A program made the translations under genes and the position numbers. DNA of 64,000 nucleotides from Candidatus Anaeroferrophillus wilburensis (GTDB lineage: Bacteria; Desulfobacterota; Anaeroferrophillalia; Anaeroferrophillales; Anaeroferrophillaceae). Within the stretch, counting starts at the first letter, position 1. The number at the start of each line of letters is the position of its first letter. Below are positions 18,480 through 27,897 of this stretch, in pieces. Where the stretch lies: assembly GCA_016934315.1 (NCBI GenBank), contig JAFGSY010000028.1:1-64000 (forward strand), given 5' to 3'. The notes below the pieces were generated by a model. The model had not been told where the DNA came from. It made no database searches and worked only from the letters and a program-made list of their open reading frames with translations.

Positions 18480-19424
18480 TTACCATAAACACCGGTCTTT
18501 TGCAAGGCCAAAAATCTTCCTGGCATCACTGATATCACGGGCAATCTGGGCCTGCAAAGCAGGGATGTCGTGAAACGCAATGACCGCTCTGAGCCGGTCA
18601 AGAAAAGTGATTTTGATTGTTTCTCCATAGAGATAACGCGCAAAATCAAGGATATGAACTTCGACGGTCAACCCGGTATCACCAAACGTAGGATTATAGC
18701 CGATACTGACGACACCCTGCCATTGGCGATCATGGTAGTCAACCAGAACCGCATATACACCTTCCCGGGGATAAAGCTCTGCTTCAGAACGGATGTTGGC
18801 CGTCGGGAAACCCAACTCAGCACCCCGGCTTTTCCCCGGCCGCACCTCGCCCATCACCGAATAGTAACGACCGAGCAGACGGGCAGCTGGCAGAACCTCA
18901 CCGGCCATGATATGTTCACGAACCCGGGTACTGCTCACCACTTGGCCGTCGACCAACAGCGGCGGGGCAATAAGCGTGGAAAATCCCAGTTCGTCACCCA
19001 GTTTGTGCAGGAGTTTGACATCTCCTTCACGATCACGACCAAAGGTATAATTATCGCCAACAATAACGGTCCTGGCCCCCAACTGTTCGACGATGACCCG
19101 GCGGCCAAACTCGGCCGCCGACAAATCGGCAAATTCCCGGGTAAAGGGGGCACAGACTACTGCTTCAAGACCACATTCGGCCATCAGCCTGATTTTTTTC
19201 TCCAGCGGGGTAATCAAAAAAAGCCGCCGCTCGGGAAAAATCAGCTTTAAAGGGTGGGGATTGAAAGTCAGCGCGACCGGAACAACGCCATCACGGGCAG
19301 CCACTTCACCAGCCAGGGCAAAAAGGGAGCGGTGCCCCAGATGAACACCGTCAAAATTACCAATGGTCAGTACCGTACTGCGCGGCGGAAACCGCTGATC
19401 CCAAAGATTAAGGTAGGTCTTCAC
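18480..19424 (-). CDS. ribF: Bifunctional riboflavin kinase / FAD synthetase
   Basis: 314 residues. The N-terminal half is the FAD synthetase (FMN adenylyltransferase) domain with GNFDGVHLGHRSL and, later, VSSTRVREHIMAGE; the C-terminal half is riboflavin kinase with ELGFPTANI and EGVYAVLVD. The enzyme makes FMN and FAD from riboflavin and ATP. It lies about 120 bases upstream of rpsB on the same strand and could be transcribed with it. The 270 bases upstream (to 19696) hold nothing I recognise. Confidence 0.96.
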   Translation of the reverse strand: MKTYLNLWDQRFPPRSTVLTIGNFDGVHLGHRSLFALAGEVAARDGVVPVALTFNPHPLKLIFPERRLFLITPLEKKIRLMAECGLEAVVCAPFTREFADLSAAEFGRRVIVEQLGARTVIVGDNYTFGRDREGDVKLLHKLGDELGFSTLIAPPLLVDGQVVSSTRVREHIMAGEVLPAARLLGRYYSVMGEVRPGKSRGAELGFPTANIRSEAELYPREGVYAVLVDYHDRQWQGVVSIGYNPTFGDTGLTVEVHILDFARYLYGETIKITFLDRLRAVIAFHDIPALQAQIARDISDARKIFGLAKDRCLW

Positions 19425-19696
19425 AGTTTCATCCAGAAAAAAAGAGGGATGTCCTGACTCTTTCGCCTGCCGGCCAAAAGCGCCACAACAATCCCGAAGC
19501 TACCAAGATATCCTATTTCAGCCGCATAGGACTGTACGGTTAGGTTAGCGACAGCCCCGGCACAAGAGCGATCACTATACACATTTCAGCCACGAAGAAA
19601 AAGAAAAATTTCCAAGAGATCGTACACTCTCAGCGACGCAAAATCCGTGGAGCCCCCCCATGCACTCATCCGGCCATCTCAGCACAACGGATAACC

Positions 19697-20849
19697 TCAA
19701 CAGTCGACGGCTACCCGTTGACGGGCCTCTTGAACAATGGAAACATAGTCCTGCTGATCAAAACCCAGCCTGGTGAGGGTTTCATCAAGGGGGATGCTGT
19801 GCTCGTCAAACCCTTTCTCCCGGTAGACCACATCCGTCAGGATCTCATACTGCTCCCGGCGATGCGTTTGCAGCAGGTGCAGTAACTCCGCGTCAGTTCT
19901 CGATTCAACCTCAACACCGGCATTACGAAGGCAGGCTTTATAATAATCCCGGCGATCGACAAACTCGTCCAGGAAAACCGGTGCCATGGCCCTGAGAGGA
20001 ATGCGGTCATGCTCCCGGGTACCGACTCCCTGGCGCAGGTTAATGAGTTTATGCAACAGATAGCAGCGCTCGGACTCGGTCAACAGATCATCAAGCGTTT
20101 TTTTGGTTCCCAGGGTCGCATTAACGAGTTCAAGATAGCAGTCAACCGTGGGGAGATTTTTGGCCGGGTCATCGGTTGCCGCCGCATCCGGATGGCGGAC
20201 GTCAATCCATGGAAGCTTGCAAAGGCCGACAATGTTAAACCAGGTGCGAAACAGGGGAAACCACCTCAGGGCAGCGGCTTTCTGTTCAAAGGTCGGCATC
20301 TCGTTTTTGACCTGATCAAGGGCAATCAGCCAGGCCTCATCATGTTGGGGACCTTTCAAGGCAAAACCATAGCCACCCTGCTGAGCGAGCGATTCCTTGG
20401 TGATATACATGGAAAACTCCAGTCCTTTGGTCTCCATGGCAAAAAGGTCAAGATCATCAAGGACAACCCGTCGATTGCCGCCATTGCGGGCCGCCGCCCG
20501 TTCAGCTATCCAGCCCTTCATATGGCGAATTCCCCGTCCCACTTCCCTGGTGAAGCCATGGGTTCCAGCAGCCATCATGTGCAGCAGGCCAAACAGGACA
20601 TCCTTATCATTAAAAAGGACCGCCGGCAAAGGCAAGCACGTTTTCAGGGCTATCATATCTGGTTGCCGCATGCGTACCGTCATAGACCAGTTTCAAACAA
20701 TAGCCGCGGCCGCCGACAAACATCTCTTTTGTCTGAGGGGAAAACTCCTTGATGGAAATAGTTCCAGTGGTCAGATCTATGGCCAGCAAACGGTCCGTGT
20801 ACCCTTGTTTGACTGACACTTTTTCATACTCAGTTGATACAATCACCAT
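19697..20849 (-). pseudogene. Aldehyde:ferredoxin oxidoreductase (tungsten), internally deleted and frameshifted
   Basis: The N-terminal frame (20849-20610) encodes an AOR start: DRLLAIDLTTGTI, MFVGGRGYCLKLVYDG, SPENVLAFAGGPF, then a stop. A shifted frame continues to 19697 with C-terminal AOR sequence (VKGLEFSM-type KGLEFSMYI, then NIVGLCKLPW and a helical tail). Compared with Pyrococcus AOR (about 605 residues, cluster ligands Cys288, 291, 295 and 494), roughly 250-300 residues between the segments are missing, including the first three cluster cysteines. The final Cys survives in VGLC. The shift lies at a run of five T's near 20610. No active enzyme is expected. It follows the molybdopterin oxidoreductase gene. 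Confidence 0.87.
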
Positions 20850-21020
20850 GATCTACTCCTGCACATTTCGGTCTTGCAATCCGACACCATTATCCATAGT
20901 GAATTTTCTTAGCTTAGCCTGATACCACAGGCTCCCATTCATGTCCATGTTCGCCCGGCATCTGATCCAATCGGAGGCGGGCAAGTCAATAATTCTCTCA
21001 GTAGCGGCAACATATAAACA

Positions 21021-21046
21021 AACGCGACGGTTGACGCCGTCGCGTT
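21021..21046. other. Perfect 10-bp inverted repeat between Mo/W genes
   Basis: AACGCGACGG (21021-21030) pairs perfectly with CCGTCGCGTT (21037-21046) around a 6-base loop. No T run follows on either strand, so it is not a classic intrinsic terminator. Two shorter inverted repeats lie close by, including one across the stop codon of the molybdopterin oxidoreductase (AGCTGCC with GGCAGCT). They may form the 3' end or a processing site of that transcript before the AOR remnant. Confidence 0.5.
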
Positions 21047-21116
21047 GAGTACCAATATCCACGCAGCTGACTGCAAAAAACCTCGCAGTCGGCTTTTGGC
21101 AACCGGCAGACCCTCC

Positions 21117-23198
21117 CTAAAGCTGCCTGCGTATGCGGCAGCTGATTCCCTTAAGGTTCGGAGTACCGTATTCCTTACCGATTCTTTCGGTTGAAGTAAG
21201 CATATTGAGATTGGCCCTTTTCCAATCAAACTGGTTTTGGGCATCTCCTTCGGGAAACCACCAGCCATGGGCCGCATTAATGACCCGGGGATCGATGCTA
21301 TCAACCAAGTGGACATACTGGACGATGCTGCCTTTCCGAGTCTCAATGACCACCTGATCGCCCTCGCCGACCCCATGGAGCGCCGCCGTTTCGGGATGGA
21401 TTTCCACCTTTGGTTGGGGCCGCAGTTTCCGCAGTTTTTCAATCCACCGGTAAGATGAATGGAGAAAATAACGGCTTTTGCTGCTGGTCAGCAGCAGTGG
21501 ATAGTCGGCATCCACCTCCTCCGGCAGACCGTTGAATTCAGGCAGTGGTTTCAGTTTGAATTTTTCCGCGATGCTGAGCCGCAGTTCCACTTTGCCGGTG
21601 GGGGTGCGAAACCCTTTTTGTTCATACCGTTTGAAACGCTCGGGGCCCTTCAGATAACCTCGCTCGACAAACTGCCCATAGGTAAGTCCGGCCGGTCTGA
21701 CAACATCTTCGAGAAATTCTTCATGATCAGCATGCCATAATTCCGGCGGACTGATCAGCTTGCCCAATTCGTTCATGATCTTGATATCGGACCAGCACTC
21801 CGGCGGCGGCTCAATGATTTTCGGCCTGGCCAGGATAAAACCATGACCGATGCCGTAGTGGCCGATGTCGTTGATTTCATAGTGGCTGGCAACCGGCAAC
21901 ACCACGTCGGCCATGGACGCCGTCGGGGTCATGAAAAGGTCGGCAATGGCGATGAAATCAAGCTTCATCAGGGCTTCGTAGGTCTGCCGGCTGTCGGCAT
22001 AGGAAAGCATGCCGTTGGAACACATGGCATAGAACCCTTTGATGGGGTAGGGAACTTCATCAAGGATCGCTTTTTTGAAAAAGGTCGGGGGAATGGTCAT
22101 CAGGCGGGGAATCACCCGATGATAGGCACTGACCATCTCCTTTCGCTTTTCGGGAATGAGATCGGCACGGACAAACTCTCCCAGACTCATAATCGGCGGA
22201 TCATGGGCGGCCACATTGCCCCCCGCCACATCAAGGTTGCCGGTGATCGCCATCAGACAGATGAGCGCCCGCATCACATCAAAGGTGTTGACCGTATGCT
22301 CGAGGGGATTTCCCCATTGAATAACCGCCGGTTTTGTCGTCGCATACAACCTGGCGGTTGCCCGGATGTCGGCGGCCGGAATCCAGGTTATCTCAGCCAT
22401 CTTTTCCGGGGTATACTGCTGCACATGCTGGGCCAGATCCTCAAAACCATGGGTCCAGTTATCAACAAATTGCCGGTCATACAACGACTCTTCAATGATC
22501 ACCTGAAGCATGGCCAGGGCCAGGGCATGGTCGGTTCCGGGACGGATCCGCAGCCATTGCTTTGCCTGGCCAGCAAGGTCTATCCGGCGCGGGTCGATGA
22601 CAACCAGCTCCGTATCCCCTTTCAGCTGGTCCAGCAGCAGCTTGCAGATCTCCCCCTCCTCATTGGTGGAGGTAATGTTGCTGCCCCACAGCATCACCAG
22701 CTTACTGGGATGGTGGAAATCGGCCACCGGGTAAAAGCCGCAGGTATGAATGCCGGTGATCTCACGGGGGGCATGGCAGACATCCTGGGAGGCAATGACA
22801 TTGGGAGAACCGAACAGGTTGGCCAGCCGGATGAGGACAAAATGCTCCAGCCCCTTCGGCATGCCGACCCCAAAGGCAACCCCTTTCGGACCGTATTGCT
22901 CTTTGATGCGGTTGAACTGTTCGGCGGTGTACTGGAGCGCCTCCTCCCAGGAAATCCGCTCCCACTTGCCGGCGCCCCGCTCACCAACCCTTTTCAAAGG
23001 ATGGGTAAGACGGTGGGGATGGCTGAGACGGTCAGCGGACGCCAGCCCTTTGGGGCAGATATAGCCCCGGTTGAGATAGCCCTCGGGATCGCCCTTTACC
23101 TGCTCAATGCGGCCGTTTCTGACGCCGACCAGCAGGGAACAGCCGCCATGGTCCATGCGGGCACAGTGAGTTTTTAACCAACGAAGTTCTTCAGCCAT
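21117..23198 (-). CDS. Molybdopterin oxidoreductase (DMSO reductase family, Mo/W-bisPGD)
   Basis: 693 residues, uninterrupted. An N-terminal 4Fe-4S region (Cys12, Cys20, Cys48 in GYICPKG) precedes the molybdopterin domains (GSNITSTNEEGE, VVIDPRRIDLAGQAKQWL, ITGNLDVAGGNV, ADVVLPVASHYE) and the C-terminal cofactor-closing domain (HPETAALHGVGEGDQVVIET, then NAAHGWWFPEGD). Cys141 in SQDVCHAPREI is placed to be the metal ligand. The family pattern Cx3Cx3C at the cluster reads C12-ARM-D16-HGG-C20, so the second cysteine is Asp. No FeS subunit or membrane anchor is adjacent, so it may act alone with ferredoxin. The substrate is unknown. It precedes the AOR remnant. Confidence 0.9.
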   Translation of the reverse strand: MAEELRWLKTHCARMDHGGCSLLVGVRNGRIEQVKGDPEGYLNRGYICPKGLASADRLSHPHRLTHPLKRVGERGAGKWERISWEEALQYTAEQFNRIKEQYGPKGVAFGVGMPKGLEHFVLIRLANLFGSPNVIASQDVCHAPREITGIHTCGFYPVADFHHPSKLVMLWGSNITSTNEEGEICKLLLDQLKGDTELVVIDPRRIDLAGQAKQWLRIRPGTDHALALAMLQVIIEESLYDRQFVDNWTHGFEDLAQHVQQYTPEKMAEITWIPAADIRATARLYATTKPAVIQWGNPLEHTVNTFDVMRALICLMAITGNLDVAGGNVAAHDPPIMSLGEFVRADLIPEKRKEMVSAYHRVIPRLMTIPPTFFKKAILDEVPYPIKGFYAMCSNGMLSYADSRQTYEALMKLDFIAIADLFMTPTASMADVVLPVASHYEINDIGHYGIGHGFILARPKIIEPPPECWSDIKIMNELGKLISPPELWHADHEEFLEDVVRPAGLTYGQFVERGYLKGPERFKRYEQKGFRTPTGKVELRLSIAEKFKLKPLPEFNGLPEEVDADYPLLLTSSKSRYFLHSSYRWIEKLRKLRPQPKVEIHPETAALHGVGEGDQVVIETRKGSIVQYVHLVDSIDPRVINAAHGWWFPEGDAQNQFDWKRANLNMLTSTERIGKEYGTPNLKGISCRIRRQL

Positions 23199-23316
23199 GT
23201 AATTCCGCCTCCAGCTGCCGGCTTCATTGCTGAAAGAGAATTATCCGGAAACGCTGCACCCGGACGAACCCTTCCATCAACACCGGCAACACCGGCAGCT
23301 CCGGCTAACAGTTATC

Positions 23317-24171
23317 CTACTTTGAGTGGTTGACATAGCGGAGAAAATCGCTGCCGCTGTCCAACACCATGGTCGTTTTGTCGGTCAAAGCGTTTTTATA
23401 CGCTTCAAGGCTCCGGTAGAACTGATAGAACTCCTCATCCTGCTGAAAAGCCTCGGCATAGATGGCAATCGCCTGCAGCTCACCTTCACCGCGGGCTTCC
23501 TGGGCGGTACGGTACGCCTCCGCCAGCAGGATGGTCCTCTCCTTGTCAGCCCGGGACCGGATCTTCAAGGCTTCCTCCTCCCCTTCAGAACGATATTTCT
23601 TCGCTTGGCGCTGACGTTCCGCCTGCATGCGGGAAAAGACATGCTTTTCATTTTCGGTCGGCAGATCAGCCCGCTTAATCCGCACATCGATCACCTCAAT
23701 ACCATAATCAACCGCTGCCTTGTTGCTTTTCATGGTTACCGTCTCCATGATTTCAGTCCGCACCTTGGCAACAATATCATTGAGGGTTTCCTTCCCCAGC
23801 TCAACCCGCAGTTCCGAGTAGATGATATCATCCAGCCGTGATTGAGCCCCCACCACGTTTTTCACCGTCTGGTAAAATTTCAACGGATCGACAATCCGCC
23901 ATTTGGAATAGTTGTCAATCACCAGATTTTTTTTGTCACTGGTGACAATTTCCGCCGGCGAGGCATCATAGACCAGCAGCCGGTGGTCAAAGGTTATGAC
24001 CTGCTGCAGCAGGGGGATTTTGAAATTCAGTCCGGGCTCGGTAATCACCCGCATCGGTTTGCCCAACTGCAGGACGAGGGCCTGCTGGGTCTGGTCAACC
24101 TTGAACATGGTTGACATGCCGACCAGCGCCAGAACAACCACAACAACAACGATTACCTTGATATTATTCAT
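23317..24171 (-). CDS. hflC: Protease modulator HflC
   Basis: 284 residues. One N-terminal membrane helix (IKVIVVVVVVLALVGMSTMF) anchors a periplasm-facing SPFH/band-7 domain (FKVDQTQQALVLQLGKPMRV, then PGLNFKIPLLQQVITFD). HflC pairs with HflK in a large ring that surrounds the FtsH protease and limits its access to membrane substrates. A long helical segment (FSRMQAERQRQAKKYRSEGE) follows, typical of the family. It is 59 bases downstream of hflK; ftsH itself is 6 kb away in this window. Confidence 0.96.
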   Translation of the reverse strand: MNNIKVIVVVVVVLALVGMSTMFKVDQTQQALVLQLGKPMRVITEPGLNFKIPLLQQVITFDHRLLVYDASPAEIVTSDKKNLVIDNYSKWRIVDPLKFYQTVKNVVGAQSRLDDIIYSELRVELGKETLNDIVAKVRTEIMETVTMKSNKAAVDYGIEVIDVRIKRADLPTENEKHVFSRMQAERQRQAKKYRSEGEEEALKIRSRADKERTILLAEAYRTAQEARGEGELQAIAIYAEAFQQDEEFYQFYRSLEAYKNALTDKTTMVLDSGSDFLRYVNHSK

Positions 24172-24230
24172 TTTCCAACCTCAGCTCTGCATAAAAACAT
24201 CTCCGGGAAAACCCCCGATCACCACCCTGA

Positions 24231-25292
24231 CTATTCCGCTGATTGCCCTTTGAAGCGCAAAGGATCGATGGGCAGCAGAGGGAGCATGCCCTTGCCCATC
24301 TTCTCATCCAGAATAATCTTGTCAACCCCGGCCAGCACCTCTTCCATGGTTTCCAGATACATCCGCTTACGGGTTACCGAAGGCGCCTGCTGATACCCCT
24401 TGAGGTTTGACAGAAAACGAGCCGCATCACCCTTGGCATAGTTGATCATCTCTTCCCTTGCCGCCTGGGCTTCGTTGATCATCTGGGATGCCTTGCCTTT
24501 TGCCTTGGGGAGGATATCATTGCGATAGCCTTCCGATTCATTGATGACCTTGATCTTATTTTCCTTGGCGCTGGCAACATCCTTGAAGGCCTCGATGACC
24601 GCTTTCGGCGGATGGACATCCTGGAGCTGCACGGCAACGATATCGACTCCAGCTTGATAACGGTCGAGGATGCTCTGCAACAGGACCATGGCCTCCTGCT
24701 GGATACGAAATTTACCGACGGTCAGTACTTCATCAATCAGGGTTTTGCCGACAATCTCCCGCATGGCCGCTTCGGTAGCGTCACGGACCGTTTCCGTCTG
24801 GTTGGCGATATTGAAAAGGTAAGCAACCGGATCCTTGATCCGATACTGGACAATAAACTGGGCATTGACAATATTTTCGTCGCCGGTGAGCATCATTGAT
24901 TCACTGGTAATCTCCTGATAGCGGGCCGGGGGGCCGGGAGAGATGGTCCGAAAACCGATCTCCAGCCGTTTCACCTGGGTCACCCGCGGTTTCAGTACCT
25001 CTTCGATGGGAACCGGCAGATGCCAGTGGGGCCCCGGTTTGGTGGTATAGGTCACCTTGCCAAACCGCTTCACCACCCCCACCTCATCAGGACCGATGAT
25101 ATAAAAGCCGGTGGCCAGCCAGCCGATAATGATAAACAACAGCACCAGCCCGGCCCCACCCGGCAGTTTGCCGGCAATCTTAACGCCGCCGAAGCGAGCC
25201 TTTATTTTCCTGAGCACTTCATCCAGATCAGGGGGCTGCGGCCCATAACCACCCCCACCCTGATCTTCGTTACCATTGTATTCCCACGGCAT
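24231..25292 (-). CDS. hflK: Protease modulator HflK
   Basis: 353 residues from the ATG at 25292 (MPWEYNGNEDQGGGGYGPQP); residues upstream of this in the longer frame to 25349 are not family-like, and AGAGGGG lies upstream. The Gly-rich N-terminal tail, one membrane helix (LVLLFIIIGWLATGFYII) and the SPFH domain (VVKRFGKVTYTTKPGPHWHL) match HflK. It forms a heteromeric assembly with HflC that regulates FtsH. The 290 bases upstream of the gene contain no further gene. Confidence 0.96.
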   Translation of the reverse strand: MPWEYNGNEDQGGGGYGPQPPDLDEVLRKIKARFGGVKIAGKLPGGAGLVLLFIIIGWLATGFYIIGPDEVGVVKRFGKVTYTTKPGPHWHLPVPIEEVLKPRVTQVKRLEIGFRTISPGPPARYQEITSESMMLTGDENIVNAQFIVQYRIKDPVAYLFNIANQTETVRDATEAAMREIVGKTLIDEVLTVGKFRIQQEAMVLLQSILDRYQAGVDIVAVQLQDVHPPKAVIEAFKDVASAKENKIKVINESEGYRNDILPKAKGKASQMINEAQAAREEMINYAKGDAARFLSNLKGYQQAPSVTRKRMYLETMEEVLAGVDKIILDEKMGKGMLPLLPIDPLRFKGQSAE

Positions 25293-25584
25293 ACCAAACA
25301 CCCCTCTTATGTTATCGATTAACGATGCAGCTTCAAACCACTGAAGCAAGCACTATACTCAACTCTTCCCTTGGCGTCAACCTCGCAAATAGTCAAACTG
25401 CTGTTGGCAACGGACTCAAAGCCATCAGCTCTCTTCCATCCATACTTGCCAGCCAACCCTGATTGCCCACCGCTCATCAACCAGATTGTCATTTGATGGG
25501 AAAGCCTGCCTCAAGCGGCCAAACTGTTTGAGACAAAGCCCTGATAATAGACTATCAACCCGTGGATATCGATTGAGGAGAGAA

Positions 25585-26199
25585 TTATTCTGCCGCACCA
25601 CCGGTAAATTTTTGGATCACCGGAGCAAGAACATCAGCCGCCAGCATTCCCATAAACGCATGGCCGGTTTCGTTGGGATGAACGCCGTCGACCAGGAAAT
25701 AGCCCATGGGATCCTCCAGAACGGGCCAGGAACGCCAGATATCGAGCAGCAACACCCCCTGGCGGTCAGCTGTTTGCCGGATAATAGCATTGTAGGTTTC
25801 CGGCGAGCCGCCGCCGAGAAACATGGCCGGGGCTGCAGGCTGAATGGTGGTCAGCAGTACCGGCAGGCTTTCAATTGCCAGCAGCGCCTCGACCACCGCC
25901 AGCAGGTTATGGCGAAACTCGGCCGGCGGCGCTCCCAGGTAGAGATCATTGAGGCCGAAAGCCACCGTAACCAGCTGTGGCCGATAGCGGAGAACATCCC
26001 GCCGCAGCCGCTTTCGGCCGCCGAGCAAGGTATCACCATCCACCCCGGCATTGATCAAGCGCAGATCAAGGGCAGGAAACTGCTTCTGCAGCTGTTGCCG
26101 GGCAATCTGGCACCAGGCGTGCCGGACACCGAAACCATGGGTTATGGAATCTCCGAGACAGGCAAGGGAGAACATCTTTCGTGCTGTATGATTGTTCAT
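25585..26199 (-). CDS. SGNH/GDSL-type esterase-lipase
   Basis: 204 residues. The four SGNH blocks are visible: catalytic Ser in CLGDSITHGFGV, Gly in INAGVDGDTLLGG, Asn in FGLNDLYLG, and Asp/His in VDGVHPNETGH. No signal peptide is apparent. Enzymes of this fold hydrolyse esters, thioesters or lysophospholipids; the substrate is not readable from sequence. It lies just downstream of the predicted phospholipase-C-like gene on the same strand (34 bases apart), so the two may act together on lipids. Confidence 0.93.
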   Translation of the reverse strand: MNNHTARKMFSLACLGDSITHGFGVRHAWCQIARQQLQKQFPALDLRLINAGVDGDTLLGGRKRLRRDVLRYRPQLVTVAFGLNDLYLGAPPAEFRHNLLAVVEALLAIESLPVLLTTIQPAAPAMFLGGGSPETYNAIIRQTADRQGVLLLDIWRSWPVLEDPMGYFLVDGVHPNETGHAFMGMLAADVLAPVIQKFTGGAAE

Positions 26200-26233
26200 G
26201 GTTGAGCCACAGACATCCTGACCAATGGGAATT

Positions 26234-27094
26234 CTAGAGAAAAGACTGGAGATATTCCTCCAACTGGCCCGGCGTCAGCAAAGTTTTTTGCCGCCGCAGC
26301 CGGCGGGCGGTTTTTTTAGCTTTGAGCAACTGCTGTTCCCCCCGGGGATCTTCAGCACATAAAGGTGAAGCCTGAAAGTTCTGCAGAATTTCCCTCATAT
26401 TAGCAAGGCACCGCTGTTTGTAATCGGCCACGTCCTCGGCAGAGAGCTGGCAGCGGGGTGAATGATCAAGACGGGCAAGCATTTTCTGCCAGCGCCTGGT
26501 CCGATTCAACAGCAGGATGGTATTAAATATCCGCCGATTGACCGGAAATGAGAAAAGGGTCGGCGTAAGATTCTCGGCCAGCAGGGGATCATGATCCCAC
26601 CGGCAGCGGCGGCTGATCAGGTGGGCATACTGCCATAACTGGTGGCGGACCGAGACCTCAAAACGCATCTCCCAGTAGAGGTGCAGCACTCGCCTGCGAT
26701 AGTAGTGCTGAACGATTTTCGTCGGCACAAAAACGTTGTGGGCAACAAGGTCGGCAGCCAGGTGGGTAAGATAGCCGTAGACAAAAGCCTGCTGCGCCGG
26801 AATAACCGCCTTCTCCAGCAGTTGGAAGGCTACCGGCCAGATATGACAATGGCGCAAAGGATCAACAAACTTCTTGCCGACCACCATATCGGCAGCAATA
26901 TTTCCATAGAGGAAATCATAGGGATACCGGGCCAGCAACGTAGCAACCGGTAACGGCAGCCTATCTTTGTCAGCAAGCAGTTCCCGGCCCAGCTCCAGGT
27001 GGGTTGCCGGCCCCCAAGCCCGGGCTGGAGAGGCACTGCCGAAAACCACCAGCAGAACCATCAACAGCAACATAAAAGCAAACACAACCATCAA
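26234..27094 (-). CDS. Zinc-dependent phospholipase C-like family protein
   Basis: 286 residues with an N-terminal signal peptide or anchor (FMLLLMVLLVVFGSASPARA). The mature part starts WGPATHLELGRELL and includes FLYGNIAADMV and YLTHLAADLVAHNVFVP, the histidine and aspartate pattern of the Zn-dependent PLC/P1-nuclease-like fold. A basic helical tail closes the protein (KKTARRLRRQKTLL). Exported phospholipid or phosphoester hydrolysis is the likely role. It lies between lolA and the SGNH hydrolase, all on the minus strand with short gaps. Confidence 0.85.
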   Translation of the reverse strand: MMVVFAFMLLLMVLLVVFGSASPARAWGPATHLELGRELLADKDRLPLPVATLLARYPYDFLYGNIAADMVVGKKFVDPLRHCHIWPVAFQLLEKAVIPAQQAFVYGYLTHLAADLVAHNVFVPTKIVQHYYRRRVLHLYWEMRFEVSVRHQLWQYAHLISRRCRWDHDPLLAENLTPTLFSFPVNRRIFNTILLLNRTRRWQKMLARLDHSPRCQLSAEDVADYKQRCLANMREILQNFQASPLCAEDPRGEQQLLKAKKTARRLRRQKTLLTPGQLEEYLQSFL

Positions 27095-27118
27095 CCAGAA
27101 GCGCTCACGGAACTAGGG

Positions 27119-27805
27119 TTATTGGGACAAGGGAATGACATCAGTCCCCGGTGGCGGTGAAAAGTGGAAAAAGGTTGCTGGCAGATCCTGTTCAGCCGCC
27201 AGATTCCATGCATAAGTGATAATAATCTCATTGGCAAAAAGATCGATCATCCGACTTTCCACCAACTGCAATGTCAGCCGGTCGAAATAGAGTTGCAGAC
27301 GGGTAAACGGCTTGCCTTCAGCATCGGACGTTTGCGGCTCAAGGGCAACCAGAATTCTGGGATCGTTCTCCTCAGGTGCCCCACCGACAACCACCCGGTA
27401 GTCCTGCTGCAGGCGCTCCAGGTTGGTCAACAGATTAACCATCAATCTGGCTTCCATCATCCGGGCAACCTGGCCAACCATGACCTGACGCAGTGCCTCA
27501 TCATAAAACCAGAGAGTTTGACCATCTGAAATCAGCAGCTGCCGTTCAGGCGTCATAAATTCCCAGCGCATCTGGTCGGGAAGCTGGAAATAAACCTTCC
27601 CCCGAGAAACCACCGGTTCCCCGACATCGGGCAGACGGGCCTCCTGCGTAAAATCGCTGACCCAGACCCGGCGCTGCTGGAATGCCGCGTTGATTTTTGC
27701 CAGCAGGTCATGCTGATCAGCCAAAGGCTCGGCGCCGGCGGCCAACGTCAGGAAAAAGGGCACCATGATGGCTATCCACCGTATCATTCTGAACGCACTC
27801 TTCAC
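27119..27805 (-). CDS. lolA: Outer membrane lipoprotein carrier protein LolA
   Basis: 228 residues from the GTG at 27805, six bases after AAGGAG; the frame extends to 27874 without signal-peptide logic. Signal peptide: MIRWIAIMVPFFLTLAAGAE. The LolA fold is indicated by VSDFTQEARLPDVGEPVVSRG, KVYFQLPDQMRWEF and LISDGQTLWFYDEALRQV. LolA ferries lipoproteins through the periplasm from LolCDE to the outer membrane. The upstream gene on the same strand is cardiolipin synthase. Confidence 0.92.
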   Translation of the reverse strand: MKSAFRMIRWIAIMVPFFLTLAAGAEPLADQHDLLAKINAAFQQRRVWVSDFTQEARLPDVGEPVVSRGKVYFQLPDQMRWEFMTPERQLLISDGQTLWFYDEALRQVMVGQVARMMEARLMVNLLTNLERLQQDYRVVVGGAPEENDPRILVALEPQTSDAEGKPFTRLQLYFDRLTLQLVESRMIDLFANEIIITYAWNLAAEQDLPATFFHFSPPPGTDVIPLSQ

Positions 27806-27897
27806 TCTCTTCTCCTTAATCTGCAATCTGCGAGATACCCAAGGTGAACAACGGTAATGCCCTTTCACTGGCAAGATTGATTGCTGCCCATGTTCAC

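Noticed and set aside
21843-23177. 444-residue open frame on the + strand
   Set aside because: It lies fully antisense to the intact molybdopterin oxidoreductase, has low-complexity Gly/His/Asp-rich translation and no homology-like motifs; an artefact of codon bias.
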